41,547 nucleotides of DNA from Akkermansia muciniphila (GTDB taxonomy: Bacteria; Verrucomicrobiota; Verrucomicrobiia; Chthoniobacterales; Chthoniobacteraceae). The stretch is from contig CAMCIN010000004.1 of the NCBI GenBank assembly GCA_945874745.1, forward strand, positions 1 to 41,547, given 5' to 3'. Positions 12,170 to 19,988 of this stretch are shown in pieces. The notes below the pieces were generated by a model that was not told where the DNA came from, made no database searches, and worked only from the letters and a program-made list of their open reading frames with translations. Within the stretch, counting starts at the first letter, position 1. Each line of letters starts with the position of its first letter. The position numbers and the translations under genes are program-made.

Positions 12170-13357
12170 TCAGGCGGGCATGCAGGCGGGACCGGTGGGT
12201 TCGAAGCTCTTGTACACGATCGAACATTCCTGATGGCCGAGTGCTTCGCTGGCCGTCTGGGCGCCGGCGGCCACTGCGAGGATCTTGGCGTAAATCTCGT
12301 TTCCAACCTCCTCCAGGGTGGCCTCCCCCTCGAGGATCTTGCCGGCGTTGATGTCCATGTCGTCGCTCAGGCGGCGGTAGGTTTCCGGGTTGGCGCAGAT
12401 CTTGATCACCGGCGAAATGGCGGAACCCACCACCGAACCGCGCCCCGTTGTAAACAGCGTGATGTGCGAACCGCACGCGATGAGCTCGCCGATTTCCTGC
12501 ACGTCGCTGATGTTGGGGAAGCCCCAGCGCACCTCGCCGTCGGGCACGACATCCAGCAGGTAGAGGCCGCCACGGTCCGGGACGTCGCCCGGTTTGAGGA
12601 TGCCGTCGATGGGGGAGTTGCCGCTTTTGCAGTAGGCGCCCATGGACTTTTCCTCCTGGGTGGTGAGGCCCCCCTCGGCGTTGCCGGGCGCGAAGCTGCC
12701 GTGCCCAAGGGCCGTGTAGTAGCGCGCGGCCTTGTCCACGCAGGCGAGGAGTTCGGGGGCGAGTTCCGGCCGTGCCGCCCGCGCCGCCATGATCGCCTCG
12801 CAGCCGATGAGCTCGCCGGTTTCCTCGAAGATGGCGCCCGCGCCCTCGGCGATGAGCCGGTCAAAAGCGCGTCCCACCGCCGGATTGGCCGTGATGCCGC
12901 TGGTGGCGTCGGAACCGCCGCAGACCGTCCCGATGATCAGGTCGCTGACGCCCATTTCCGTGGTGGGCGTGGCGGCGAGCTGTTCGAGGGCCGCGCGGAT
13001 CCAGCGGTGCCCCTCGGCGATGGTCTTCCGGGTGCCGCCCTCCTGCTGGATGACGATGGCATCCGCCGGTCGGCCGGAGGCGCGGATCTCCTCGAGCAGC
13101 GCGGCCCGGTTGAAGCCTTCGCACCCGAGGGAGACGAGCAGTGCGGCGCCCACGTTGGGGTGTGTACAAAGCTGACGCACCATGCGGTAGGCGTACGAGT
13201 TCGGATAGCACCCAGGGAAACCGATCAAATGCACCTGCTGGTCCCGGAAGGGGAACACGATTTCACGCGCGACGTGGTGGGCGCACTCGACCAGATACAC
13301 CACCGCGGTGATGTTGCGGATGCCTTTACGGCCGTCTTGGCGGAGGAAGCCTTTCAT
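12170..13357 (-). CDS. UxaA/GarD-family dehydratase, large (C-terminal) subunit
   Basis: Starts MKGFLRQDGRKGIRN; LIGFPGCYPNSYAYRM, LVSLGCEGFN, GTVCGGSDATSGITANPAVGRAFD; 4-nt ATGA overlap with the SAF subunit. Confidence 0.88.
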   Translation of the reverse strand: MKGFLRQDGRKGIRNITAVVYLVECAHHVAREIVFPFRDQQVHLIGFPGCYPNSYAYRMVRQLCTHPNVGAALLVSLGCEGFNRAALLEEIRASGRPADAIVIQQEGGTRKTIAEGHRWIRAALEQLAATPTTEMGVSDLIIGTVCGGSDATSGITANPAVGRAFDRLIAEGAGAIFEETGELIGCEAIMAARAARPELAPELLACVDKAARYYTALGHGSFAPGNAEGGLTTQEEKSMGAYCKSGNSPIDGILKPGDVPDRGGLYLLDVVPDGEVRWGFPNISDVQEIGELIACGSHITLFTTGRGSVVGSAISPVIKICANPETYRRLSDDMDINAGKILEGEATLEEVGNEIYAKILAVAAGAQTASEALGHQECSIVYKSFEPTGPACMPA

Positions 13358-13674
13358 GGGGTGGGCTGGAAGTAGCTGTGCTGGTTTTCGCGTTCGAAGG
13401 TGGGGAGGTAGTCGCTCTTGATGTTGTGCGTGTGCACGTGCTCCCCTTCGGCGATGGCGCAGACGGCGGAGCCGATCGGCACCCCGTACTTGCAGATTTT
13501 CTCTCCGGCCGCGATGGGCCGGGCGGCGACCTTGTGTCCGATGGGGAGGCGCTTGCCGACCGTGAGCACGGTCTGGCCGAGGTGCAGGGCGTCTCCGGGC
13601 TCGAGCGTGGAGAGGACCGTGAGGACGTTGTCTGCTTCGTGGAGCCGGAGCAGCTGGGGGGAGGAAGTGTTCAT
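13354..13674 (-). CDS. UxaA/GarD-family dehydratase, small SAF-domain subunit
   Basis: MNTSSPQLLRLHEADNVLTVLSTLEPGD...VGKRLPIGHKVAARPIAAGEKICKYGVPIGSAVCAIAEGEHVHTHNIKSDY, a typical SAF domain. Confidence 0.88.
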   Translation of the reverse strand: MNTSSPQLLRLHEADNVLTVLSTLEPGDALHLGQTVLTVGKRLPIGHKVAARPIAAGEKICKYGVPIGSAVCAIAEGEHVHTHNIKSDYLPTFERENQHSYFQPTP

Positions 13675-13816
13675 GGAGAAGAGGACCCGTATTGAGAACC
13701 ACGGGGGGCGGGCTGCCAAAGGAAAAAGAAGCCCGCTGCCAAGGTTCCATTCCGTGTCGCAAGCGAAAATCCTGCTTCAGCTCGCGCCCACTTCGGGGGA
13801 GAGTCCCTCCCTACAC

Positions 13817-14911
13817 ATGAGCGCACTTGGCCAACTTCTTCTCACCGGCGTGCCCGGCACCCGGCTGGACCCCGAGACCGCAGCTACCTTCCGCCGGATC
13901 CAGCCCGGCGGCTATATTCTGTTTGGCCGCAACATCGAATCCCCCGCCCAGCTGCGCGCCCTCATCGACGAGCTGCGCGCCCTGAGCACGGTGGAGCCGG
14001 TCGTCACGATCGACCAGGAGGGCGGCCGCGTCTCCCGGCTGCGGCTCATCGGCCACGAGCCACCCAATGCCAACCAGCTACGCGACGCCCGTAATCCCGA
14101 GCTCATCACCCGCCACGGCCGCATCACCGGCGACCTGCTGCGCATGTTTGGCTTCAACTTCGACCTGTGCCCCGTCCTCGACATCTCCTTTGACGACGAG
14201 GCGGACAATTCCCTGCGCGGCCGCTGCTACGGCAACTCCGTCGGGGAGGTCGTGCGCAACGCGACCCTTTTCAACGACGCGCTGCGCGGAGCCGGCATCC
14301 TGAGCTGCGGTAAGCATTTCCCCGGCTACTCGCGCGCCCCCCTGGACGCGCATCACGAACTGCCCGTGATCGCCAACTCGCGTGAAGACTTGGAGGCCCA
14401 CGAACTCAGCGTGTTCCGGCACTTTGCAAAGCAGGTCGACGGCATGATGGTCGGGCACGGCCTGTATCCGGGCTTGGGCGAGGGTGCGCTGTGTTCGTCG
14501 CTGTCGAGCCGGATCATCCGCGACCTGCTCCGCAAGGACATTGGCTTCGAAGGGATGGTGGTCACCGACGACCTCGACATGGGGGCGATTCTCAACCACC
14601 ACGGGCTGGAGGAAACCATCCGGCTGGCGATCACCGCCGGCAACGACATGGCGATGATCTGCCACCGTGTGGCCTGTGTGGAGGAGGCCTTCGGACACCT
14701 GCAGCGGGTGCCCGCCGCCGACCTGGACCGCGCGCTGGAAAGCGTGGCCCGCTTCAAGGCGCGCATGACGCCCCCGGACCCGTGGGATGAGGCGGAGTTT
14801 CACCGGCGCGATCTGGAGGTGCGCCAGTTGCGCGCCGACACGCTGGGGGCGGAGGCCGCGGACCAGCGCAGCCCGGAGGATGGCAAGCGTTCGCCGGTGG
14901 AGCTGTACTGA
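13817..14911 (+). CDS. Glycoside hydrolase family 3 protein (beta-N-acetylhexosaminidase/NagZ-like)
   Basis: Starts MSALGQLLLTGVPG; GYILFGRNIESPAQLRALIDELR, VTIDQEGGRVSRLR, CGKHFPGYSRAPLDAHHELP, VTDDLDMGAI. Confidence 0.88.
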   Translation: MSALGQLLLTGVPGTRLDPETAATFRRIQPGGYILFGRNIESPAQLRALIDELRALSTVEPVVTIDQEGGRVSRLRLIGHEPPNANQLRDARNPELITRHGRITGDLLRMFGFNFDLCPVLDISFDDEADNSLRGRCYGNSVGEVVRNATLFNDALRGAGILSCGKHFPGYSRAPLDAHHELPVIANSREDLEAHELSVFRHFAKQVDGMMVGHGLYPGLGEGALCSSLSSRIIRDLLRKDIGFEGMVVTDDLDMGAILNHHGLEETIRLAITAGNDMAMICHRVACVEEAFGHLQRVPAADLDRALESVARFKARMTPPDPWDEAEFHRRDLEVRQLRADTLGAEAADQRSPEDGKRSPVELY

Positions 14912-14942
14912 AGGCGGGCGTCTTTAGAACCGTACAAGGGAT

Positions 14943-14972
14943 TTGACTTCCGTTCGCAAATTTGCGAACAAT
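14943..14972 (+). promoter_or_regulatory. TA operon promoter region with operator-like palindrome
   Basis: Perfect 18-bp palindrome GTTCGCAAATTTGCGAAC (14952-14969), downstream of TTGACT (14943-14948) and directly upstream of the toxin gene. Confidence 0.6.
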
Positions 14973-14990
14973 GGAAGAGGAGGGAAGGCC

Positions 14991-15362
14991 GTGCCCAAAA
15001 CAAAAGTCGTGTTCTATAGAGAGGAAGACGGTTCCGTTCCGGTGCTTGAGTGGCTGGGTGGGTTGCCCGTAAAGGCTGTCGCCAAATGTCTGGTCAGAAT
15101 TGAGCGGTTACAACAACTCGGTCATGAACTGCGCCGCCCTGAAGCCGACCTTCTACGGAATAAAATCTACGAGTTGAGAGTGGGCTTACAGGGAGCAAAC
15201 TACCGCATCCTGTACTTTTTTCTCGATGACATCGCGGCTGTTCTTGCGCATGGCCTCGTCAAGGAGAGCGGTGTGCCACCGAAAGAGATTGAACGGGCCC
15301 TTGAGCGGAGGAAGCGGTTTGAACTGAATCCGAAAAGACACACCTATGAGGAGGAAATTTGA
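14991..15362 (+). CDS. Type II toxin, RelE/HigB superfamily (phage Gp49-like)
   Basis: VPKTKVVFYREEDGSVPVLEWLGGLP...LLRNKIYELRVGLQGANYRILYFFLDDIAAVLAHGLVKESGVPPKEIERALERRKRF; GTG start preceded by AGAGGAGGGAA. Confidence 0.88.
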   Translation: MPKTKVVFYREEDGSVPVLEWLGGLPVKAVAKCLVRIERLQQLGHELRRPEADLLRNKIYELRVGLQGANYRILYFFLDDIAAVLAHGLVKESGVPPKEIERALERRKRFELNPKRHTYEEEI

Positions 15363-15363
15363 G

Positions 15364-15711
15364 ATGAAACAGAAAGAGCCAACGACCGATGCGAGTGCAA
15401 TCATTCGGAAGCGGTTCTTTGAGGGGAAACCTCACCGGCTTGCGGAGTTGGAAAAACTGCACGCTGACGACGCGGTCGCGAGAAAAATTGTCGCGCTGCG
15501 CACAGAAGCGGGCCTCTCGCAGAGGGACCTTGCAAAGCTGGTGGGTACGACTGCCTCGGTCATCTGCCGACTTGAGGACGCCGATTATGAAGGGCATTCT
15601 TTGGCGCTGCTCAACCGTATCGCAGCGGCATTGGACCGCCGCGTCGAGATTCGGTTCGTCCCCCTGCGCGGCGCGAAGCGTTCCAGCAGGCGGGCGGTTG
15701 CCGCTGTTTAA
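15364..15711 (+). CDS. XRE-family HTH antitoxin (HigA-like)
   Basis: MKQKEPTTDAS...VARKIVALRTEAGLSQRDLAKLVGTTASVICRLEDADYEGHSLALLNRIAAAL, an HTH_XRE domain, directly downstream of the toxin. Confidence 0.9.
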   Translation: MKQKEPTTDASAIIRKRFFEGKPHRLAELEKLHADDAVARKIVALRTEAGLSQRDLAKLVGTTASVICRLEDADYEGHSLALLNRIAAALDRRVEIRFVPLRGAKRSSRRAVAAV

Positions 15712-15741
15712 GCCTGCCACGCCAGACCAACTTTCCCCCCG

Positions 15742-16581
15742 CTACTTCTTCCCGAGGGCGAAACCGCCCTCGACGAAGTGGATGCGTCCTTTGCGCAGCA
15801 GCACGCCCAGGGCCTGCTTGAAGGCCTTCTTGCTGGTGGCAAACTTGTCCCGGATCGCTTCCGGCGTGCTTTTGTCGTCGAAGGGCAGGGTGCCGCCGGC
15901 CGCGGTGAGGGCGGTGAGGATTTCCTGGGCGAGGGGCGCCACCCGCTGGTAGCCGGCCGGGTCGAGCCGCAGGTCGATCTTGCCGTCGTCGCGCACCGAA
16001 CGGATGTAGCCTTCGATTTCGTCCCCAGGGACGAGGTCGGTGGAGAGTTCCGTGCGGTAGAGTAGTCCCCAGTGGGCGTGGTCGACCACCGCCTTGAACC
16101 CAAGGTCGGTTTCCTCGGCGATGACCAGCGAAACGGCTTGGCCCTCTGTGTATTCCGGAAAACTCAGGTGGATGTGCCGGTGGAGCCGGCAGGAGGCGAC
16201 CAACCGGCCCGATACCTTGTCCAGAAGGACGATGGCCACCACCCATTCGCCCGTGCGCAGGCTGCGGGTCTGCTCGCGCAGCGGGAGGAGCAGGTCCTTG
16301 TCCAGCCCCCAGTTGAGAAAGGCGCCGATGCCCGGCCGCACGCCGACGACCTCTAAACCGGCGACCTGGTTGAGTTGGGCCAGCGGCTTTTTGACCGTGG
16401 CCACCAGCCGGTCCTCGGAATCGTGGTGCACGAAAACCTCCACCGAATCGCCCGGCTTGGTTCCGGCGGGAATCTGGGCCCCCGGCAGCAGAATCTCGCC
16501 CAGATTAAGCCCGTCCAGGTACAGGCCCGGGGGCGCTTCTCTGAGTGCGGTGAGACTCCACGTTTTGCCGGGAACGATCAT
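15742..16581 (-). CDS. CvfB-like S1-domain RNA-binding protein
   Basis: 279 aa with repeated S1-like segments (EVFVHHDSEDRLVATVKKP, VVGVRPGIGAFLNWGLDKDLLLPLREQ, EGYIRSVRDDGKIDLRLDP) and C-terminal winged-helix-like region. Confidence 0.8.
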   Translation of the reverse strand: MIVPGKTWSLTALREAPPGLYLDGLNLGEILLPGAQIPAGTKPGDSVEVFVHHDSEDRLVATVKKPLAQLNQVAGLEVVGVRPGIGAFLNWGLDKDLLLPLREQTRSLRTGEWVVAIVLLDKVSGRLVASCRLHRHIHLSFPEYTEGQAVSLVIAEETDLGFKAVVDHAHWGLLYRTELSTDLVPGDEIEGYIRSVRDDGKIDLRLDPAGYQRVAPLAQEILTALTAAGGTLPFDDKSTPEAIRDKFATSKKAFKQALGVLLRKGRIHFVEGGFALGKK

Positions 16582-16676
16582 CCCGGCACCTTAGACCCAG
16601 TACGCCCAAGCGGCACGAACGAAAACGGGCGCCCCCCGGACAGTGTTCCCAGCAGGTCACTTTGCGCGGGCTTCTC

Positions 16677-16768
16677 ATGAAAAAGGTAGGAATCCACAGA
16701 TGTCTCAGATGCCGCAGATGTTTTTTATGGTTTCTTCTAATCTGTTGAATCTGTACCATCTGCGGATT
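16677..16768 (+). repeat. CAGATG interspersed inverted-repeat element, copy 2
   Basis: AATCCACAGATG (16691-16702) / CATCTGCGGATT (16757-16768), 11/12 complementary; arms made of 9-nt units (CAGATGTCT CAGATGCCG CAGATG; AATCTGTTG AATCTGTACC ATCTGCGG). Abuts the stop codon of the J-protein gene. Confidence 0.85.
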
Positions 16769-17385
16769 CAACTCTGGACAGCCGATTGGGCAAGGCGCAC
16801 CCGGGATTCGCGTAACTGGACCCGCCAGCGCTGGAGGAAGACCATTTCACGAAGGACCTTCCACAGCGAGTCGAGCAGCTCAGGCGTCCTTCTTTCCCAG
16901 ATGGTGTCCGCCGCGTGAATCTGGGTTTCGCAACGCTGCCAGTGGTGCTCGACCCTTTGGCTGAGCTGCTCCAGATCGTGCCCGAGGGAGAGGCGGTCGG
17001 ACTGCAACAGCGCACGGCTCAGGGGGGATTGCGTGGCGGGTTGCTGCGCGTGAAAGGCCTGCAGCTGCCGGTCGAAGGTCGCGATGCTCATGAACAGGTC
17101 CGTCAGCGCGTCGGTAAGCTGTGTCCCGGACTGTGCCGCCGTGCGGTCGGGGCATTCCAAATGGAGGACGCATTCCAGCCGCTTGACCGGGTCGCGCAGC
17201 AACAGATGCGCCCCGACCAGTTCTTGAAACCGAGTCCCAGCCTCCGGATCCGAATTGGTGTCGGGATGCCAATGGGCGGCAAGTTTGACAAACCGGGACT
17301 GCAGGGTTTCCCGCTCGATCCAAGGGCGCACGGGCAGGCCCAGGGTCTCGAAGGCGGTGGGCAGGGAAGCGGGTTCAGACTGCAT
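16768..17385 (-). CDS. HscB-like J-domain co-chaperone
   Basis: MQSEPASLPTAFETLGLPVRPWIERETLQSRFVKLAAHWHPDTNSDPEAGTRFQELVGAHLLLRDPVKRLECVLHLE: HPD motif plus HscB-like C-terminal helices. Confidence 0.65.
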   Translation of the reverse strand: MQSEPASLPTAFETLGLPVRPWIERETLQSRFVKLAAHWHPDTNSDPEAGTRFQELVGAHLLLRDPVKRLECVLHLECPDRTAAQSGTQLTDALTDLFMSIATFDRQLQAFHAQQPATQSPLSRALLQSDRLSLGHDLEQLSQRVEHHWQRCETQIHAADTIWERRTPELLDSLWKVLREMVFLQRWRVQLRESRVRLAQSAVQS

Positions 17386-19352
17386 CAGGCGTTCCCCAAG
17401 CGCGCCGCGGCGTCCTGCTGAATCCACTGCCACAGGCTTTCAAGCTGGGCGCGCACGGCGGGCTTCAAGGCCGCGAGATCCTCCGCGCTCAGGCTGGCGC
17501 CAGCCGGGGGCAGCGCCTTTGCAAACAGATAGAATTTGATCTTGGGCTCAGTCCCCGAAGGACGCACCGCAATCCGCCGCCCGTCGGCCAGCTCCAGGAT
17601 CAGCATGTTTTCCTTGGGGATGGGATCCCCCTCCACGTCGGTGAAGGATTCCGTCGCAAAGTTGCGCAGCCCGACGACCCGGGAGCCGTCTGCTTCCTGC
17701 GGCGGGTGCCCGGCGTAGGAAGCCGAGAGGCGGGCGATCTGCGCGGCGCCTTCCGCGCCCTCGAAAGTGAGTGAGCCGTTCTGCTCCTTAAAGTAGCCGT
17801 GCTTTGCGTACACCTCGTCCAGCAGTTCGGGGAGGGTCAGGCCTCGCGAATGCGCGTACGCGGCCACTTCGGCAAAAACGATGGTGGCGCCGTTGCCGTC
17901 CTTGTCGCGGACGAAGTCGGCGGCGCTGTAGCCGTAGCTTTCCTCTCCGCCGCAGACGTAATAACTGGAGTGCTCGAGCCTGGCCGCACGCGTCCGGGCC
18001 TCCGGCAGCGAGCGGTATTGGGCGCGGATTTCCGCGGGGAGCGCGTGTTCGTATTTGCCGAGCTTGGCGCCGATGTACTTGAAGCCGGTGAGGGTCTCCA
18101 CGCAACGCAGGCCATTGGCCGTGGCTATCTGCTTCTGGAGGTCCGTGGTCACGAAGGTCTTGATCAGTACGCAGCGCGCGGCGTTTTCTGCGGTGATCAC
18201 CCCCTGTTCCTTGAGCTTGAGCACGCGGTAATAGGCCATGAGCGAGCCGATTTCGTTGCCGCTCAAGAGCTCCATTTCGCCAGCCCGGTTGCGCACCGCC
18301 ACCCCCATCCGGTCGCAGTCCGGGTCGGTGGCGATGACCAGATCCGCCCCCTCCGCCCTGGCCTGCGCGATCGCAAGCGCGAGCGCCTCGGCGTTTTCGG
18401 GATTTGGGCTTTTGACCGTGGGAAAGCGCCCGTCGGCCACTTCCTGCGCCGCCACCGTCGAGTGGTGGAAGCCGAGTTTTGTGAGCATGGGACGAATGAT
18501 GGTGCCGCCTGTGCCGTGGATGGAGGTGTAGACACAATGGAGCTTGCCGGCGGCCGAGATCAGGGCCGGGTCCAGCACCAGGCTTTCGAGCCGGCTCATG
18601 TAGGCGGCGTCCGCCTCGGGCCCGAGGACGGTGATGGTGCCCTGTTCGGAAAGGGGCAGGGGGGTATAGCTGTCGGTGTCGAGCGCGTTGACTTTGGCGA
18701 TGATCCCGCTGGCGTGGGGCTCGACGACCTGCGCTCCCTGGTCAAAGTACACCTTGTACCCGTTGTCGTGCGGCGGATTGTGGCTGGCGGTCAGGACAAT
18801 GCCCGCCTGCGCGTTTTGCTCCCGCACCGTGAAGGAGAGCTGCGGGGTGGAGCGGGCCCCGGCGAACAGAAAAACATCCACTCCGTTTTCAGAAGCCACC
18901 TTTGCGCTTAGCGCCGAAAACTCTGGCGAAAAAAAGCGGGTGTCGTGGGCGACCGCCAGCGCGGGGCGGCCCGGCTTTCCCGAGAGGGCGTGGTACTCTT
19001 TGATGTAGGCGGCCAGTCCCTGGGTGGCGCGCGAGACGTTGAAGCTGTTCATCGCGTTCGTCCCTACGCAGGGGTGCTCGGGGCGGCCGAGCGCCTGTTC
19101 CCGGCCCCGTTCCGCGGCAGTGACCGTCCGGGCAATCGTGCGCCCGCGCAAGCCGCCGGTGCCGAAGGCGAGGGTGCGGAAAAATCGGTCGTTGAGCTCC
19201 GCCCAGGCCCCGGAGTCTACCAGTTCGGCGACGCTTGCATGCACGACTGGATCTGCCGAAGTCGACAGCAGTTTTTGCAGGTTGGCTGCGCTGCTTTCCA
19301 GGAGGGCGCCGGTTTGGACGGCTTCGGCGATGCGTTGGCTCAGATCGTTCAT
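17385..19352 (-). CDS. Phosphohexomutase (phosphoglucomutase/phosphomannomutase family)
   Basis: Starts MNDLSQRIAEAVQTG; LTASHNPPHDNGYKVYFDQGAQV, ATDPDCDRMGVAVR, GGEESYGYSAADFVRDKDGNGA, RPSGTEPKIKFY. Confidence 0.93.
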   Translation of the reverse strand: MNDLSQRIAEAVQTGALLESSAANLQKLLSTSADPVVHASVAELVDSGAWAELNDRFFRTLAFGTGGLRGRTIARTVTAAERGREQALGRPEHPCVGTNAMNSFNVSRATQGLAAYIKEYHALSGKPGRPALAVAHDTRFFSPEFSALSAKVASENGVDVFLFAGARSTPQLSFTVREQNAQAGIVLTASHNPPHDNGYKVYFDQGAQVVEPHASGIIAKVNALDTDSYTPLPLSEQGTITVLGPEADAAYMSRLESLVLDPALISAAGKLHCVYTSIHGTGGTIIRPMLTKLGFHHSTVAAQEVADGRFPTVKSPNPENAEALALAIAQARAEGADLVIATDPDCDRMGVAVRNRAGEMELLSGNEIGSLMAYYRVLKLKEQGVITAENAARCVLIKTFVTTDLQKQIATANGLRCVETLTGFKYIGAKLGKYEHALPAEIRAQYRSLPEARTRAARLEHSSYYVCGGEESYGYSAADFVRDKDGNGATIVFAEVAAYAHSRGLTLPELLDEVYAKHGYFKEQNGSLTFEGAEGAAQIARLSASYAGHPPQEADGSRVVGLRNFATESFTDVEGDPIPKENMLILELADGRRIAVRPSGTEPKIKFYLFAKALPPAGASLSAEDLAALKPAVRAQLESLWQWIQQDAAARLGNA

Positions 19353-19526
19353 GTGTATTAAAGTTTGCGAATCGGCTTCACCGTGTAAACGCCAGAGGCA
19401 GGGCAATTGGTTCCGAAGGGGGTGGTTTTTCGCTCTCCCCCCTAGCCCGAAACTTGCTTTGCCCTTTTGCGCAGGCTTCAAGCCCGGCCGCCCCGCGCGG
19501 GCAGCCCGTCATTGTAAACTTTCATC

Positions 19527-19988
19527 ATGACCCACGAACAGCGTTTTAGCAGTCTTCAACTCCAACTCCCGCAAGCGCCAAAGCCCGTCGCCGTCTACCG
19601 GCCGCTGGTGGTCTGCCAGCAACTGGCCTATGTCTCGGGCCACGGCCCCGTCTGTCTGGACGGGAGCCTGATCCAGGGCAGGGTGGGGGCGGAACTGACC
19701 CTCGAGGAGGGCTACGCCGCGGCGCGGCAGGTGGGATTGGCGATTCTTTCCACGCTCAAGGCCTACTTTGGTTCTCTGGACAAAATTGCCCGCGTGGTGA
19801 AAGTACTGGGCATGGTCAATTCCGCTCCTGAATTTTACGAACATCCCAAGGTCATCAACGGTTGCAGCGAACTGTTTGCCCAGGTGTTCGGGGAGGAACA
19901 CGGCATCGGAGCGCGGAGTGCGGTCGGCATGGGGCCGCTGCCGGGGAACATCGCGGTGGAAATTGAAGTGATCTTTGAACTCGTATGA
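19527..19988 (+). CDS. RidA (YjgF/YER057c/UK114) family protein
   Basis: QLAYVSGHGPVCLDGSLIQGRVGAELTLEEGYAAARQVGLAILSTLKAYFGSLDKIARVVKVLGMVNS...HGIGARSAVGMGPLPGNIAVEIEVIFEL. Confidence 0.9.
   Translation: MTHEQRFSSLQLQLPQAPKPVAVYRPLVVCQQLAYVSGHGPVCLDGSLIQGRVGAELTLEEGYAAARQVGLAILSTLKAYFGSLDKIARVVKVLGMVNSAPEFYEHPKVINGCSELFAQVFGEEHGIGARSAVGMGPLPGNIAVEIEVIFELV

Noticed and set aside
13354-13674. Interpreting the split UxaA genes as a frameshifted pseudogene
   Set aside because: Both halves have intact ends, a clean 4-nt ATGA overlap, and the split form is a known functional architecture.
16691-16768. CRISPR-like short periodic repeats
   Set aside because: 9-nt periodicity without spacers, inverted rather than direct arrangement, dispersed copies, no cas genes in the window.
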